From positions 1 through 44,708 of IMG/VR virus record IMGVR_UViG_3300035698_016251: a stretch of DNA of 44,708 nucleotides; one strand, 5' to 3'. The notes under the pieces were generated by a model. That model ran no database searches. It had not been told where the DNA came from and saw only the letters and a program-made list of their open reading frames with translations. The DNA comes from a virus. Position numbers and translations under genes: made by a program. Positions 8,129 to 16,184 of this stretch are shown here, piece by piece; position 1 is the stretch's first letter, and each line of letters opens with the position of its first letter.

Positions 8129-8147
8129 TTACAGGAAGTTCCTGTAA
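8129..8147. promoter_or_regulatory. 19-bp operator-like perfect dyad
   Basis: TTACAGGAAGTTCCTGTAA: nine-base perfect arms around a single central base. It lies in the leader of the ParB-radical SAM-TAGT operon, between the promoter at 8173-8202 and the start codon at 8109, a position where a bound dimeric repressor would block elongation. The protein that binds it is unknown. Confidence 0.55.
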
Positions 8148-8172
8148 CGCCGGGATGATATGTACTGTGTTC

Positions 8173-8202
8173 ATTGTAGCATAAAAAGATGATATTTGTA
8201 AA
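8173..8202 (-). promoter_or_regulatory. Sigma-70 promoter of the ParB-rSAM-TAGT operon
   Basis: Read on the minus strand: TTTACA (8202-8197), an 18-base spacer, TACAAT (8178-8173). Transcription would begin near 8166, giving a leader of about 55 bases that contains the 19-bp dyad. Confidence 0.6.
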
Positions 8203-8256
8203 CTTTTAAATACTGAGGGTTTTTAAAGGCATGAAATAGGACAGGATGATCTTGGG

Positions 8257-8735
8257 AGTAGTGGTCCCATGTTATACTCGTATTTATGCTGATTACAGTG
8301 TTTTGGGACCGGCTGGAAAAGTAGTGGTCTGTGTGGTGGTCTCACTCAAATGTTGATAAAAGCAAGGAGAAACAAGGTTTTGGACCGGCTTTTCTTATAC
8401 ACGTGAGGAGGATCAAATTTTTTATTTTTTTTTTTTTGAAAAACGTCAATATAGTGGTCTTGCCGGTCTCAAAATCTGAAAAGATACTAGAAATGCGAGT
8501 CACAAAGGCATATTCCCAGACCGGTACTCTTATATCATCGTGGTCATCATATTCTGCTATACAGGGAATCATCATGCTCCAAGCATTGGTTAGTAAGTGT
8601 AAATGAGAATAAAAATATACAGAACCTCATCCTGTATATACTCCATATAAGAAAAAATAAATCCTGTATATAAAATTTGTTGAAAGATTTAAATTTTTCG
8701 GAGTTACAATACCCTGTTATTACGGGACCACTACT
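8257..8735. repeat. Dispersed repeat family (AGTAGTGGTCYC and GGACCGGC types)
   Basis: AGTAGTGGTCCC at 8257-8268 is repeated as its exact reverse complement at 8724-8735. Related copies: AGTAGTGGTCT at 8320-8330, GTGGTGGTCTC near 8333-8343, ATAGTGGTCTTG at 8451-8462 and CGTGGTCATC at 8539-8548. A second sub-family carries ACCGGC or its complement: 8305-8313 (GGGACCGGC), 8381-8390, 8462-8470 (GCCGGTCTC) and 8518-8525 (AGACCGGT). All share a GGTC/GACC core and look like multiple binding sites for one protein. Confidence 0.6.
8629..8672. repeat. 12-bp direct repeat ATCCTGTATATA, two copies
   Basis: Exact copies at 8629-8640 and 8661-8672, with a start-to-start distance of 32 bases, about three helical turns. 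Weaker relatives CCCTGTATCATCC (8775-8787) and ATCTGTATATAAT (8895-8907) continue toward the terminase promoter. The spacing would place bound proteins on one face of the DNA. Confidence 0.5.
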
Positions 8736-8845
8736 TTAAAAACGTGCTGGTCGCAAATGCTGTAATACAATATACCCTGTATCATCCTTGTATAAACAAC
8801 AGGGCAAGAGAGGTGGATCGTTCATGTGGGGTTATGAAGTAGAAG

Positions 8846-8861
8846 TGTTTCACGTGAAACA
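8846..8861. promoter_or_regulatory. parS-type centromere site (perfect 16-bp palindrome)
   Basis: TGTTTCACGTGAAACA, a perfect palindrome identical to the consensus site bound by chromosomal ParB (Spo0J) in most bacteria. A chance match of 16 fixed bases in 45 kb is very unlikely. It lies in non-coding DNA some 70 bases upstream of the terminase promoter. The phage's own ParB-domain protein lacks a visible HTH and the GERR box, so host ParB is the more likely binder. Confidence 0.8.
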
Positions 8862-8930
8862 AATTTTGTAGGGAGTTTAAACAAACCTTGAATAATCTGT
8901 ATATAATTCCTCTTTTAATTCTAGTAAACC

Positions 8931-8959
8931 TTTACAAAATCTCGCATATAATATATACT
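8931..8959 (+). promoter_or_regulatory. Sigma-70 promoter upstream of terminase small subunit
   Basis: TTTACA (8931-8936), 17-base spacer, TATACT (8954-8959). Transcription would begin near 8966, which leaves a 27-base leader before the GTG at 8993 and is one reason for choosing that start. A second TATAAT at 8947-8952 overlaps. Confidence 0.55.
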
Positions 8960-8992
8960 TACTCTGTAGTTAGTTAAGTGGAGTGGGTCTCT

Positions 8993-9628
8993 GTGAAATC
9001 AAAAAGAGCATCAAAATATGACTGGGCAGCTATTAAAAATGACTACCTGCAAGGTTTCAGTTGGAAAGAAATAGAAACTAAATATGGGATATCAGCTGCT
9101 GGATTGAATCAGAAAGTTAAAAAAGAAGACTGGAAAACTCAAAAGGCTGATTTCCAAATGAAGTTAGCTAAGAAAACTTTAGCCAAGAGAACCGGCGTAA
9201 CTGTCAAAACTTTAAAAGAATTTAATTTGAAAGCAGAGCAATCATGCGATGTCAGTATAGCCTTAGTCCGTAATCAAATCATTCGATTGTCTAACGAGGA
9301 ACGAAAAGCAAAGGAGGATAAAAAGGTATATGAATTGGATCCAGATTATCTAGGTAAATTATCCAAGATTGCTGAAATGGTAATGAATCTAAAATATAGG
9401 ATACTTGGATACAATCCTCCACCGGGTTTTGGTATGGGTGCTCATGGTGATGGGCATCAATTACCAGATGATATTGAAGGGGAATATATGGAGTTGGATG
9501 TTGATGCTTCTAAAGGTAATGAAACAATTGAACTCTATAATGAGTTGCAAAGAAAGAGCGAGGCATTGGAAGAGGAAAAGATAAAACTTTTACAAGTGGA
9601 GAATAGTAGTGAGCCGAAGAAAACGTAG
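8993..9628 (+). CDS. terS: Terminase small subunit
   Basis: 211 residues when started at GTG 8993, which has GGAG nine bases upstream; an in-frame GTG at 8978 has no ribosome site and would lie almost at the transcription start. Binds phage DNA and loads the packaging motor. The N-terminus is a helix-turn-helix (YDWAAIKNDYLQGFSWKEIETKYGIS layout with GISAAGLNQKV as recognition helix), followed by a helical oligomerisation region and a charged C-terminal tail, the usual small-terminase order. Its partner, the large subunit, lies 6.5 kb downstream past a block of tailoring genes, an unusual separation. Confidence 0.75.
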   Translation: MKSKRASKYDWAAIKNDYLQGFSWKEIETKYGISAAGLNQKVKKEDWKTQKADFQMKLAKKTLAKRTGVTVKTLKEFNLKAEQSCDVSIALVRNQIIRLSNEERKAKEDKKVYELDPDYLGKLSKIAEMVMNLKYRILGYNPPPGFGMGAHGDGHQLPDDIEGEYMELDVDASKGNETIELYNELQRKSEALEEEKIKLLQVENSSEPKKT

Positions 9629-10328
9629 AAAGTCTGCTATCATTCATAGAAGAAAACTTCTGACAGTCAGAATAGGTAATTTATTTAAGCCTATTCCAGA
9701 TGTCAGTTGCTCCTCTCTTAAATTCCCTGAAGATGTTTATTTGTTAGGATCGGGACCAAATGGTATTGAGCATTATTCCAGTATTCCTAAAGGTTCTTAT
9801 GTTGTGGCAGTCAATAAGGCTGTGTTAATTCCTTCTGTCTTGCCAGTGTTATTTGATATTAACGCATGGATAATTGCAGACTACAATGTAATCCAGACCC
9901 CATATTATTTAGATGTTAGAAATAAATTCACTGGCACTAAGATATACAGTATGGAAGCAGCTCTTAGAGATAAAGTATTTGGCAAGGATGATTTGCCAAG
10001 TTATACTTTTTTTCAACATCCAAGATCAACCCGGTGTTTCATATATAGAGTTGGCATGGATGATTACCAGATGGAGGGTACAGTTGGCTCTATTGCTATT
10101 CAAGTTTTAGCAAGGAAAGGAGTCAAGAGAATTAAGGTGTGTGGTTTCGATGTTTCAGGTGATATAGATTTTCAAGGGGAGTTGCCAAAGGATCATAGGC
10201 ACGGCTCCGTTTGGAAAGCATCTAAATTTTTTGACAGTACAATCAGTTACTTTCAATCGCAGGGAATTGAGATTAGTTCTTTAAGTGAAACTAAGTTACA
10301 ATTATTACAGAGTGCTGAGATTAGATAG
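9609..10328 (+). CDS. DUF115/MptE-like or sialyltransferase-like Rossmannoid protein
   Basis: 239 residues from a GTG with GGAG seven bases upstream. VYLLGSGPN at 43-51 is a nucleotide-binding loop, and GTVGSIAIQVLARKGVKRIKV at 157-177 followed by CGFDVSGD resembles the second half of DUF115/MptE and GT42 (CstI/CstII) proteins, which bind CMP- or other nucleotide-linked donors. The N-terminal 20 residues are strongly basic, as in the neighbouring genes starting at 14038 and 14775. It overlaps terS by 20 bases. Likely a sugar-nucleotide-dependent transferase, substrate unknown. Confidence 0.55.
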   Translation: MSRRKRRKSAIIHRRKLLTVRIGNLFKPIPDVSCSSLKFPEDVYLLGSGPNGIEHYSSIPKGSYVVAVNKAVLIPSVLPVLFDINAWIIADYNVIQTPYYLDVRNKFTGTKIYSMEAALRDKVFGKDDLPSYTFFQHPRSTRCFIYRVGMDDYQMEGTVGSIAIQVLARKGVKRIKVCGFDVSGDIDFQGELPKDHRHGSVWKASKFFDSTISYFQSQGIEISSLSETKLQLLQSAEIR

Positions 10329-10333
10329 ATTGG

Positions 10334-10361
10334 TAGGGGGATCATTAATTTGGTCCCTCTA
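10334..10361 (+). promoter_or_regulatory. Intergenic stem-loop before glycosyltransferase gene
   Basis: A ten-pair stem including two G-U pairs (left arm from 10334, right arm ending 10361) around an eight-base loop. No T-run follows, so it is not an ordinary terminator. It sits 16 bases before the next start codon in one of the few gaps of the tailoring cassette and could mark an RNA processing or attenuation site. Confidence 0.35.
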
Positions 10362-10377
10362 TTAGCAGGAGAACATT

Positions 10378-11040
10378 ATGTTACCCACAATTGCATATCT
10401 TTCCTTAGTCAATAACTCTCTGTATGCCAGACAGGCAGTTGTTAATGCCTATTTCCAAAAGTATCCTAATGAGAAGAAAACTATCTATTTGATTCATGAT
10501 TATCAAATGGCACCTGTGTTTTCAGATATTATAATTGTACAAAATTTATTTTTAAATAAGCAACTATTAGATAACAGTTGGTGGGCAAGAAAGATTGAGT
10601 TGGCACTACAAAGTATTCAAGAGGAGTACATAGTTTGGTGGGATTCAGATGATTTATATGAGCCTGAATACACAAGAAAGATTTCAGATTTCTTTAAATT
10701 GAATTCTCAATTTTCAATGGCATGGAATCATAACATGATTGACGTTAATCAAAAGGGAGTTTTATTTAAATCTTTTTCCAGTGGTATTGGTACTTTAGCT
10801 ATTAGGACTGATGTATTAAAAAGTATTTTTCCCATATTTCTTAAAAAATATCCAGAGCGAGTTTCTTTTAGTAATAAGAAAAAACTTTTTATCCCATTGG
10901 ATTTCTCCTTTAGAAAATTTATTGAGAATAAATACAAGAGAGTTTTAGGTGAAGGTGATTGGATAAGGGCGTATGTGAATCATCCTAAATCTTTTAGTGC
11001 AATGACAAATTCAGATGTAAAAAAGGAAACTATATTATGA
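10378..11040 (+). CDS. GT-A-type glycosyltransferase-like protein
   Basis: 220 residues. IAYLSLVNN...ARQAVVNAYFQKYP near the start, and YIVWWDSDDLYEPEYTRKI at 84-102 with the acidic DSDD that would bind metal and nucleotide-sugar in GT-A enzymes. It is a paralogue of the gene at 15525: both share the NHxx and GTL patterns, a VLK-x7-LKK-x-YP block, an LD-x-FRK-x-IE-x-KY block and a similar tail. AGGAG lies upstream of the ATG; the end overlaps the next gene by four bases. Acceptor unknown. Confidence 0.65.
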   Translation: MLPTIAYLSLVNNSLYARQAVVNAYFQKYPNEKKTIYLIHDYQMAPVFSDIIIVQNLFLNKQLLDNSWWARKIELALQSIQEEYIVWWDSDDLYEPEYTRKISDFFKLNSQFSMAWNHNMIDVNQKGVLFKSFSSGIGTLAIRTDVLKSIFPIFLKKYPERVSFSNKKKLFIPLDFSFRKFIENKYKRVLGEGDWIRAYVNHPKSFSAMTNSDVKKETIL

Positions 11041-12026
11041 GAAATAGGAAGCATCGTTTACATTTGAAGAATAATCCTAGAAAAATTGGTAAGGGCACTG
11101 TGTTCTTAAAGCAATGCAGAGAGTTCAATTGGATAGCTGAGGTTTTTAAAAAAGCAGGGTGGACTGTATATACTGGAGCGCACAATAGCCATGCACCTTT
11201 AGGCTTGGAACTTTATTTTATGTGGGCTGGCTCTAAATACTCACATGTTGACACAGTGAAAAAACTTAAAAAAGGTGGGGGCAGAGTAATTTATGGGGAG
11301 CATGGATGGCTGCCACAGCAAGAGTCATTCTATTTAGATGCTAAAGGAACCGGAGTGTCTTCCAGTTTGATGGATATGAAGTTAGAGGGGGATCTTACAG
11401 ATAAGCAGAAAACCTTACTGCGTGGTTTGATTGTCAGATATAAGTCTTTGATGGTTTCTAGTGATATTAAAATTCGATATGATGATAAATTTGATAGAGA
11501 TTTGATAGTACTCGTGCCTCTGCAGAAAGAAGGTGATGATCGAATCATAAGAACCAGTCCATTTAAAACCATGAAGGCTTTTCTTATGAGGTTGACTCTT
11601 ATTAAAGGAGTTCATTTCATAGTTAAGATGCATCCAAGAGAGCAAAGACATTTGAAATTAGTGAGAGAATTTGGGAGTGGATTAAATTTTACCTTTCTCC
11701 CATTTAATTGTGATTTAGGTTCCTTGTTGGATACTGTTGATCATGTTATGACTATTAATTCAACAACTGGCATTGAAGGATTAGCATGGGGCAAGAGCGT
11801 AAGTACATTTGGAGAATCTATCTATACTCGTGTTGGATTAGTTAATCAACTTGAGCATGGACAGGCTATCATGAAAGAAGATTTAATGAGTTGTGAAAAA
11901 GATCCAGACATGATAGATGTTTTCCTGTATAATTTATTTAAAAGGCAATTACTGAAATCAGATGTTAATCATCCTGATTTTATTGAACGATTATTAGATA
12001 ACAATTTTACTAAGGTAGGTATGTAA
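11037..12026 (+). CDS. Capsule-synthesis (KpsC/KpsS-like) GT-B glycosyltransferase
   Basis: 329 residues. EHGWLPQ at 88-94, VLVPLQKEGDDRI at 158-170, the VKMHPRE loop at 196-202 and INSTTGIEGLAWGKSVSTFG at 240-259 are the marks of the capsule-synthesis family that builds Kdo linkers on bacterial capsule. In phages such proteins could add sugars to DNA bases or to virion or host glycans. Overlaps the next ATG by one base (TAATG). Confidence 0.65.
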   Translation: MRNRKHRLHLKNNPRKIGKGTVFLKQCREFNWIAEVFKKAGWTVYTGAHNSHAPLGLELYFMWAGSKYSHVDTVKKLKKGGGRVIYGEHGWLPQQESFYLDAKGTGVSSSLMDMKLEGDLTDKQKTLLRGLIVRYKSLMVSSDIKIRYDDKFDRDLIVLVPLQKEGDDRIIRTSPFKTMKAFLMRLTLIKGVHFIVKMHPREQRHLKLVREFGSGLNFTFLPFNCDLGSLLDTVDHVMTINSTTGIEGLAWGKSVSTFGESIYTRVGLVNQLEHGQAIMKEDLMSCEKDPDMIDVFLYNLFKRQLLKSDVNHPDFIERLLDNNFTKVGM

Positions 12027-12667
12027 TGGCAGATCATTTAAGAAATCCTTGGGTAGTGGAGGATTCAGACATAGGTTTATTTAAAAAAGTTTTGGAAGAG
12101 TTAGTCCAGAGACATCCAAAAGAAACTTTAAATATTTTAGAATGGGGCGCAGGTGGGAGCACTTATTACTATACTAAGTTTCTGAAGGAAAAGGGAATTG
12201 ATTTTAAGTGGTTAGCAGTTGAGCATGACAAAGGATGGAGCAAAAGAGTAAATGATATTTTGGAATTCCCAATTAAAGTGGGGGCAGTGTTTCCTGAGCA
12301 ATGGGCTTTTGTGCAATGGATCCAGCAGGTAGCACCTTATCTTAAGGTCCCATTTCCAAATGTTCCAGAGTATAATCCGAAATATAATTATTATAAATAT
12401 CCAAGACATTTTTTAGATGTATGTAATGTTCCCGGATTTCATTTAATTTATATTGATGGCAGATTTCGTTCCAGATGTTTGAAGGAGACACTGACACTTC
12501 TTTTAGATTCAGGGATCATAGTTATGGATAATGCAGAAAGAGCATGGTATCAGAAAGCAATCAGTGAGTGCTCTTTAAAGAATAAATTTATTAAGCCCCA
12601 TTGGTGGATTGCAGATTCCATAGGGAGTCATTTCATTAATTCAGTTGGAAAGAAGAATATCCTTTAG
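12026..12667 (+). CDS. Class I SAM-dependent methyltransferase-like protein
   Basis: 213 residues. Motif I is ILEWGAGGST at 37-46; VEHDKGW at 65-71 supplies the acidic end of strand 2; IDGRFRSRC at 143-151 and GIIVMDNAER at 163-172 are later strands as in small-molecule and sugar methyltransferases. Not a DNA-methylase motif set (no NPPY or PCQ). Placed among glycosyltransferases, it probably methylates a sugar or modified nucleotide. Confidence 0.6.
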   Translation: MADHLRNPWVVEDSDIGLFKKVLEELVQRHPKETLNILEWGAGGSTYYYTKFLKEKGIDFKWLAVEHDKGWSKRVNDILEFPIKVGAVFPEQWAFVQWIQQVAPYLKVPFPNVPEYNPKYNYYKYPRHFLDVCNVPGFHLIYIDGRFRSRCLKETLTLLLDSGIIVMDNAERAWYQKAISECSLKNKFIKPHWWIADSIGSHFINSVGKKNIL

Positions 12668-12690
12668 TGAGGCATGAATAAGGAGAAAAG

Positions 12691-13452
12691 ATGGATTATC
12701 CATTTAGGAATATAGGATTTATAATTACTCAGAAGTGTAATAAATTATGCAAAGGTTGTGGGCTTCTTATCTCCTCTGTAAAAGACCGTAAAGATACAAC
12801 TTATGCAGAGTTCCAAAAAGCAATTGAATGTACTTCTAATGAGTTTAAGGAGAGTGGAAAAACAGTTGTAATAACCGGGGGAGAGCCACTAATCCATCCT
12901 GACATTGAGCAAATAGTTATTGATTGTTTGGATAATTTCTCTAATTCCAAAGTTCAAGTCTTAACAAATGGGAAAAAATTTCCTGAATTTGTACATCTTT
13001 TAGATATTGATGATAGGGTTCATATTAGAATATCAGAATATCCCGGATGGAATGATGATATTATTAATAAATATGTTGATTTCCACAAGAATATATTGAT
13101 ATTTAGGTATGGTGGATTCTGGAAACCTGATTTAGATTTTCTAATTCCAGATATGGATGTGGCATTGGATAGGGCTATCAAATGTGGTTCTGGTGGATGT
13201 ATTAGATTTTTTAAAGATAAAGTTTATTATTGTTGTGCTGGTGAAATGTTAGAACGATTACATCCTTCAATGGACTTAGGAGTATCAGTTAAATCTGGAT
13301 GGGAAGAGGATATGAAAGATATTACCTTTTGGGAAGGATGTAGTAAATGTTTTGTAGCCAGTGCTAGAAGTTTATATCTACAATATTCAAGTGATCAAGA
13401 AAAAATAGTTCAATCAACTACACATTGTAGTATGGAAGAAGGAGATGAATAA
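12691..13452 (+). CDS. Radical SAM protein
   Basis: 253 residues. C-x3-C-x2-C at 16, 20 and 23 (CNKLCKGC), TGGEPLIHPDI at 62-72, and later cysteines (KCGSGGC, YYCCAGE, GCSKC) that could bind a second cluster. It begins after a 23-base gap with AAGGAG upstream, and ends in a one-base overlap with the next gene. A second radical SAM enzyme beside that of the TAGT operon; the two share only the cluster motif. Substrate unknown. Confidence 0.8.
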   Translation: MDYPFRNIGFIITQKCNKLCKGCGLLISSVKDRKDTTYAEFQKAIECTSNEFKESGKTVVITGGEPLIHPDIEQIVIDCLDNFSNSKVQVLTNGKKFPEFVHLLDIDDRVHIRISEYPGWNDDIINKYVDFHKNILIFRYGGFWKPDLDFLIPDMDVALDRAIKCGSGGCIRFFKDKVYYCCAGEMLERLHPSMDLGVSVKSGWEEDMKDITFWEGCSKCFVASARSLYLQYSSDQEKIVQSTTHCSMEEGDE

Positions 13453-14045
13453 TGCCAAGTTCAAGACCAGACACAATAATTCCAGTCTTAGATTTTGTCC
13501 GTGCCACTCAACCTAAAAGTATTCTTGATATAGGAATGGGGGATGGTTTCTATGGAATTCTTTTTCGCAGGGAGTTAGATGGCAATGTTATTATTGATAA
13601 GGGATTTCATAAACCGGAGTCATGGGATGTCCATATAAAGGGGATTGAAATTTTTTCTTCTTATATAACAAAAGCTCATGAATATGCCTACAATGAGATT
13701 AAGATTGGTAATATCTTAGATGATTTTGATGATTTAATTGAGCAAAATGAGAAGTATGATTTGATTTTTATGGGTGATGTAATTGAGCATATGGAGAAGT
13801 CAGATGGCATTAAGATTTTACTTAAACTCAAAAAACATTTAAATAGCAACAAACATATTCTTGTTGTTACTCCTAATTATAAAACTCAATGGCATCAAGA
13901 GATTGCAGGAAACAAACATGAGGCGCATTTATCTTTATGGAACATTAAAGATTTTGAATACGGATTTTGGCATGAGCGTGGTTTGAATTGCCGAGCCAGT
14001 ATTGTAGGGAAAAAACTCTTAGGCAGGTTCCAGAGGAATGGATAG
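13452..14045 (+). CDS. Class I SAM-dependent methyltransferase-like protein
   Basis: 197 residues. Motif I ILDIGMGDG at 24-32, and DLIFMGDVIEHMEK at 103-116, the typical motif II-III region of UbiE/COQ5-like or sugar methyltransferases, then HILVVTPN for strand 5. The region between is short. Together with its neighbours it fits a sugar- or nucleotide-tailoring set. Overlaps the next gene by eight bases. Confidence 0.75.
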   Translation: MPSSRPDTIIPVLDFVRATQPKSILDIGMGDGFYGILFRRELDGNVIIDKGFHKPESWDVHIKGIEIFSSYITKAHEYAYNEIKIGNILDDFDDLIEQNEKYDLIFMGDVIEHMEKSDGIKILLKLKKHLNSNKHILVVTPNYKTQWHQEIAGNKHEAHLSLWNIKDFEYGFWHERGLNCRASIVGKKLLGRFQRNG

Positions 14046-14778
14046 ACTACCAATTGACAGAGCTCCATATTCTTTGAAGGTCGGTTTTGTTAGTAATATG
14101 AAAGTAAGACAGCGAAATAGAAGGAAGAGAGCACAGATATTTCCAGAAGCAAATGAGATAGCTGCAATGGTAGTGAACTATAAAACAAGGGATCTGATTG
14201 CAAGGTCAGTATTGGCTTTCAGGACATACTATCCTAATATTCATTTGTTGATTGTGGATGGTTCCAGTTATGATGACAGCACTGATTGGGTATATGAGTT
14301 TTGTCAAAGAGATCAAAATTCCACTATGATTGCCTGTAATTTCAATATTCATCATGGACCCGGAATGGATCTGGGCTTGAGTGTTTTAAATTACAAATAC
14401 GTTTATATTTTTGATAGTGACACTTTTTTAAATAAAGATTCCATATTAGAAACGATGTTCAAATCAGTGAAGAGGGAATCCGCATGGTATGGTGTAGGGA
14501 ATATAGTAGGTGTGCAAGGTAATGGCATGGATGATGAAATTGATGGGTTTGCTTATCTTCATCCAAGATGCATGTTAATACAGAGGAGCTTCTATTTCAA
14601 ATTCAAACCTTTTTTAAAGCATGGGGCACCTTGCATTCATACAATGACTCAATTAAGAGATAGGGAGTTGGCATACCTTTTAAAAGATTTTGATGTTGAT
14701 GCTTTTTTAGATGTGGATCACGGCTTATTAAAAACCTGTCAAAGATATGGATACGATTTAAGAAGGGAAAGAAAATGA
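14038..14778 (+). CDS. Family 2-like glycosyltransferase
   Basis: 246 residues. After a basic leader (residues 21-33), AAMVVNYKTRDLIARSVLAF at 42-61 and IHLLIVDGSSYDDSTDW at 68-84 form the GT2 donor-binding half, and YIFDSDTF at 123-130 the DSD metal site. The C-terminal half is short and lacks the QxxRW motif of processive enzymes, so it would add single sugars. Tightly overlapped on both sides. Confidence 0.75.
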   Translation: MDRLPIDRAPYSLKVGFVSNMKVRQRNRRKRAQIFPEANEIAAMVVNYKTRDLIARSVLAFRTYYPNIHLLIVDGSSYDDSTDWVYEFCQRDQNSTMIACNFNIHHGPGMDLGLSVLNYKYVYIFDSDTFLNKDSILETMFKSVKRESAWYGVGNIVGVQGNGMDDEIDGFAYLHPRCMLIQRSFYFKFKPFLKHGAPCIHTMTQLRDRELAYLLKDFDVDAFLDVDHGLLKTCQRYGYDLRRERK

Positions 14779-15524
14779 GTCTAAGAAGGAAACGAAAAAA
14801 GATTAAGACTAAAATTGAGAACAAAGTTGTATCTGATGCTCCTTTGATTCAAGAAACTTTAAATTTACCAACAGTAAAGGAACCTAAAATTTTATTAAAA
14901 GACCAAAAGATATTATCTGTAGTGACAAGGCACATGCCACTTAAAAGGAAAGATTCTTTTAAACGTATGATGGATACTCTTTCACCTATGCAGGATCAAA
15001 TTCAACATATTGTAATAGAGGATAGAGTCTGTTCCGGCTGGAGGCAGTCAGCACAATTAGTTGTTGACAAAAGAAAAGAAGTTACTGGATATTATGTTTG
15101 GTTGCTAGATGATGACGATGAATGTACCGCTTCTCACTTGCCACTTATTTTAGAGCGGGTAAGAAATCTTTATGATGTGGATATAATTATTGTCAAGGCG
15201 TGGATGCAGAGGCATGGAATAGTTCCAGTTGCAGAATATTGGAATTCCCATGATATATTTAAATTTGTTGCTTGCACTATTGGGATGCCATGTTTCATTT
15301 TAAAGAATGAATTATTCCAAAGGCATGTATTAGATATGCCAACTGCGGATAGATGGGTTGACTGGCAATTTTTTTCATCAGTTCAAAAAGGAATTAAGAA
15401 GTATAACTATAAATGGATGTTCTTGGATCTTTTAGTAATGAGACAAGCGACTAAATTATTTGGGACAGAGGAAAAGTTTAATAGAGAGGATCCTGAATTT
15501 AAAATTTTATATGGTGGTGGATAA
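14775..15524 (+). CDS. GT-A-like glycosyltransferase
   Basis: 249 residues. A very basic N-terminus (RRKRKKIKTK), then ILSVVTRHMPLKRKDSFKRMM at 46-66 and YVWLLDDDDE at 107-116, the acidic metal/nucleotide site. The C-terminal domain is unlike the other three. Starts four bases inside the previous gene and abuts the next. Confidence 0.6.
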   Translation: MSLRRKRKKIKTKIENKVVSDAPLIQETLNLPTVKEPKILLKDQKILSVVTRHMPLKRKDSFKRMMDTLSPMQDQIQHIVIEDRVCSGWRQSAQLVVDKRKEVTGYYVWLLDDDDECTASHLPLILERVRNLYDVDIIIVKAWMQRHGIVPVAEYWNSHDIFKFVACTIGMPCFILKNELFQRHVLDMPTADRWVDWQFFSSVQKGIKKYNYKWMFLDLLVMRQATKLFGTEEKFNREDPEFKILYGGG

Positions 15525-16184
15525 ATGACAGAGGGATTGACAGTAGCCTATTTAACTTTAACATGGAACCCTATCAATATGAGACATGCTATTATCAGTG
15601 TGTTGAACCAAGATTATCCTGATAAGTTGAAAAAACTTTATTTGATGTGCCAAGAACCTTACCCTGATAAAATCATTCATTCAATGCCTTTTGAAATTGA
15701 ACAAATAAATGTTGCTGGTAAATGGGGGGCTTTGTGGTTCCTGAAATTACAGGAATTCAGCAAAGTAGTGAAAGAGGATATTGTGATTACATGGGATGAA
15801 GATGATAGATTCAAATTTGATTATACTCAGAAAGCCCTCTTACCATTTACAGAATTCTTTTCCTGTGATGCTACTTACAATCATCATTCTCATTGGGTAA
15901 AGAAATCAGGATTTTTTTATCAGGATTTAAAAGAGCCTTCCGGGACCCTGTGTTATAGACCAGAAGTTTTAAAAAAGTGTTTACCTCTTTTGAAAGAGGC
16001 GTATCCTAATTTAGAATCACGCCCAAATCATCCGTTGGATACTCCTTTTAGAAGAATGATAGAAGCCAAATATACAGTGAGAACTCATGAGGGTGAACGG
16101 TTCTGGATGTTTCATAGCAACCAGACAAGTAATCTAGTCCATGCACCAAACAGGTTAGTACAAGAGCATTTAGATCATGACTAA
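15525..16184 (+). CDS. GT-A-type glycosyltransferase-like protein (paralogue of 10378 gene)
   Basis: 219 residues. VAYLTLTWNPINMRHAIISVLNQDYP opening, ITWDEDD at 88-94 as acidic site, SGTLCYRPEVLKKC and PLDTPFRRMIEAKY blocks in the same order as the gene at 10378. The two flank the cassette, suggesting an old duplication. It overlaps the large terminase gene by eight bases. Acceptor unknown. Confidence 0.65.
   Translation: MTEGLTVAYLTLTWNPINMRHAIISVLNQDYPDKLKKLYLMCQEPYPDKIIHSMPFEIEQINVAGKWGALWFLKLQEFSKVVKEDIVITWDEDDRFKFDYTQKALLPFTEFFSCDATYNHHSHWVKKSGFFYQDLKEPSGTLCYRPEVLKKCLPLLKEAYPNLESRPNHPLDTPFRRMIEAKYTVRTHEGERFWMFHSNQTSNLVHAPNRLVQEHLDHD

Larger units (their letters stand above)
8203..8930. 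other. Long non-coding divergent control region
   Basis: About 730 bases between the divergent promoters with no convincing gene. It holds a dispersed family of GGTC/GACC-centred repeats, a T-tract (13 T at 8425-8437), paired CCTGTATATA repeats and a parS palindrome. Position between two divergent operons, repeat content and the parS site make it a candidate for a replication origin or partition locus; nothing proves origin function. Confidence 0.5.

Noticed and set aside
8418-8437. T-tract as a terminator
   Set aside because: No stable stem precedes the T-run on the plus strand.
8331-8606. A 91-codon plus-strand frame and an overlapping 77-codon minus-strand frame in the control region
   Set aside because: Their coding content is the repeat family and the T-tract (poly-Phe/Lys), with no ribosome site; better explained as non-coding DNA.
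7483-8861. ParB gene and parS as a phage partition system
   Set aside because: The protein has SGHQR rather than the GERR box and no visible helix-turn-helix, and no ParA gene was recognised.
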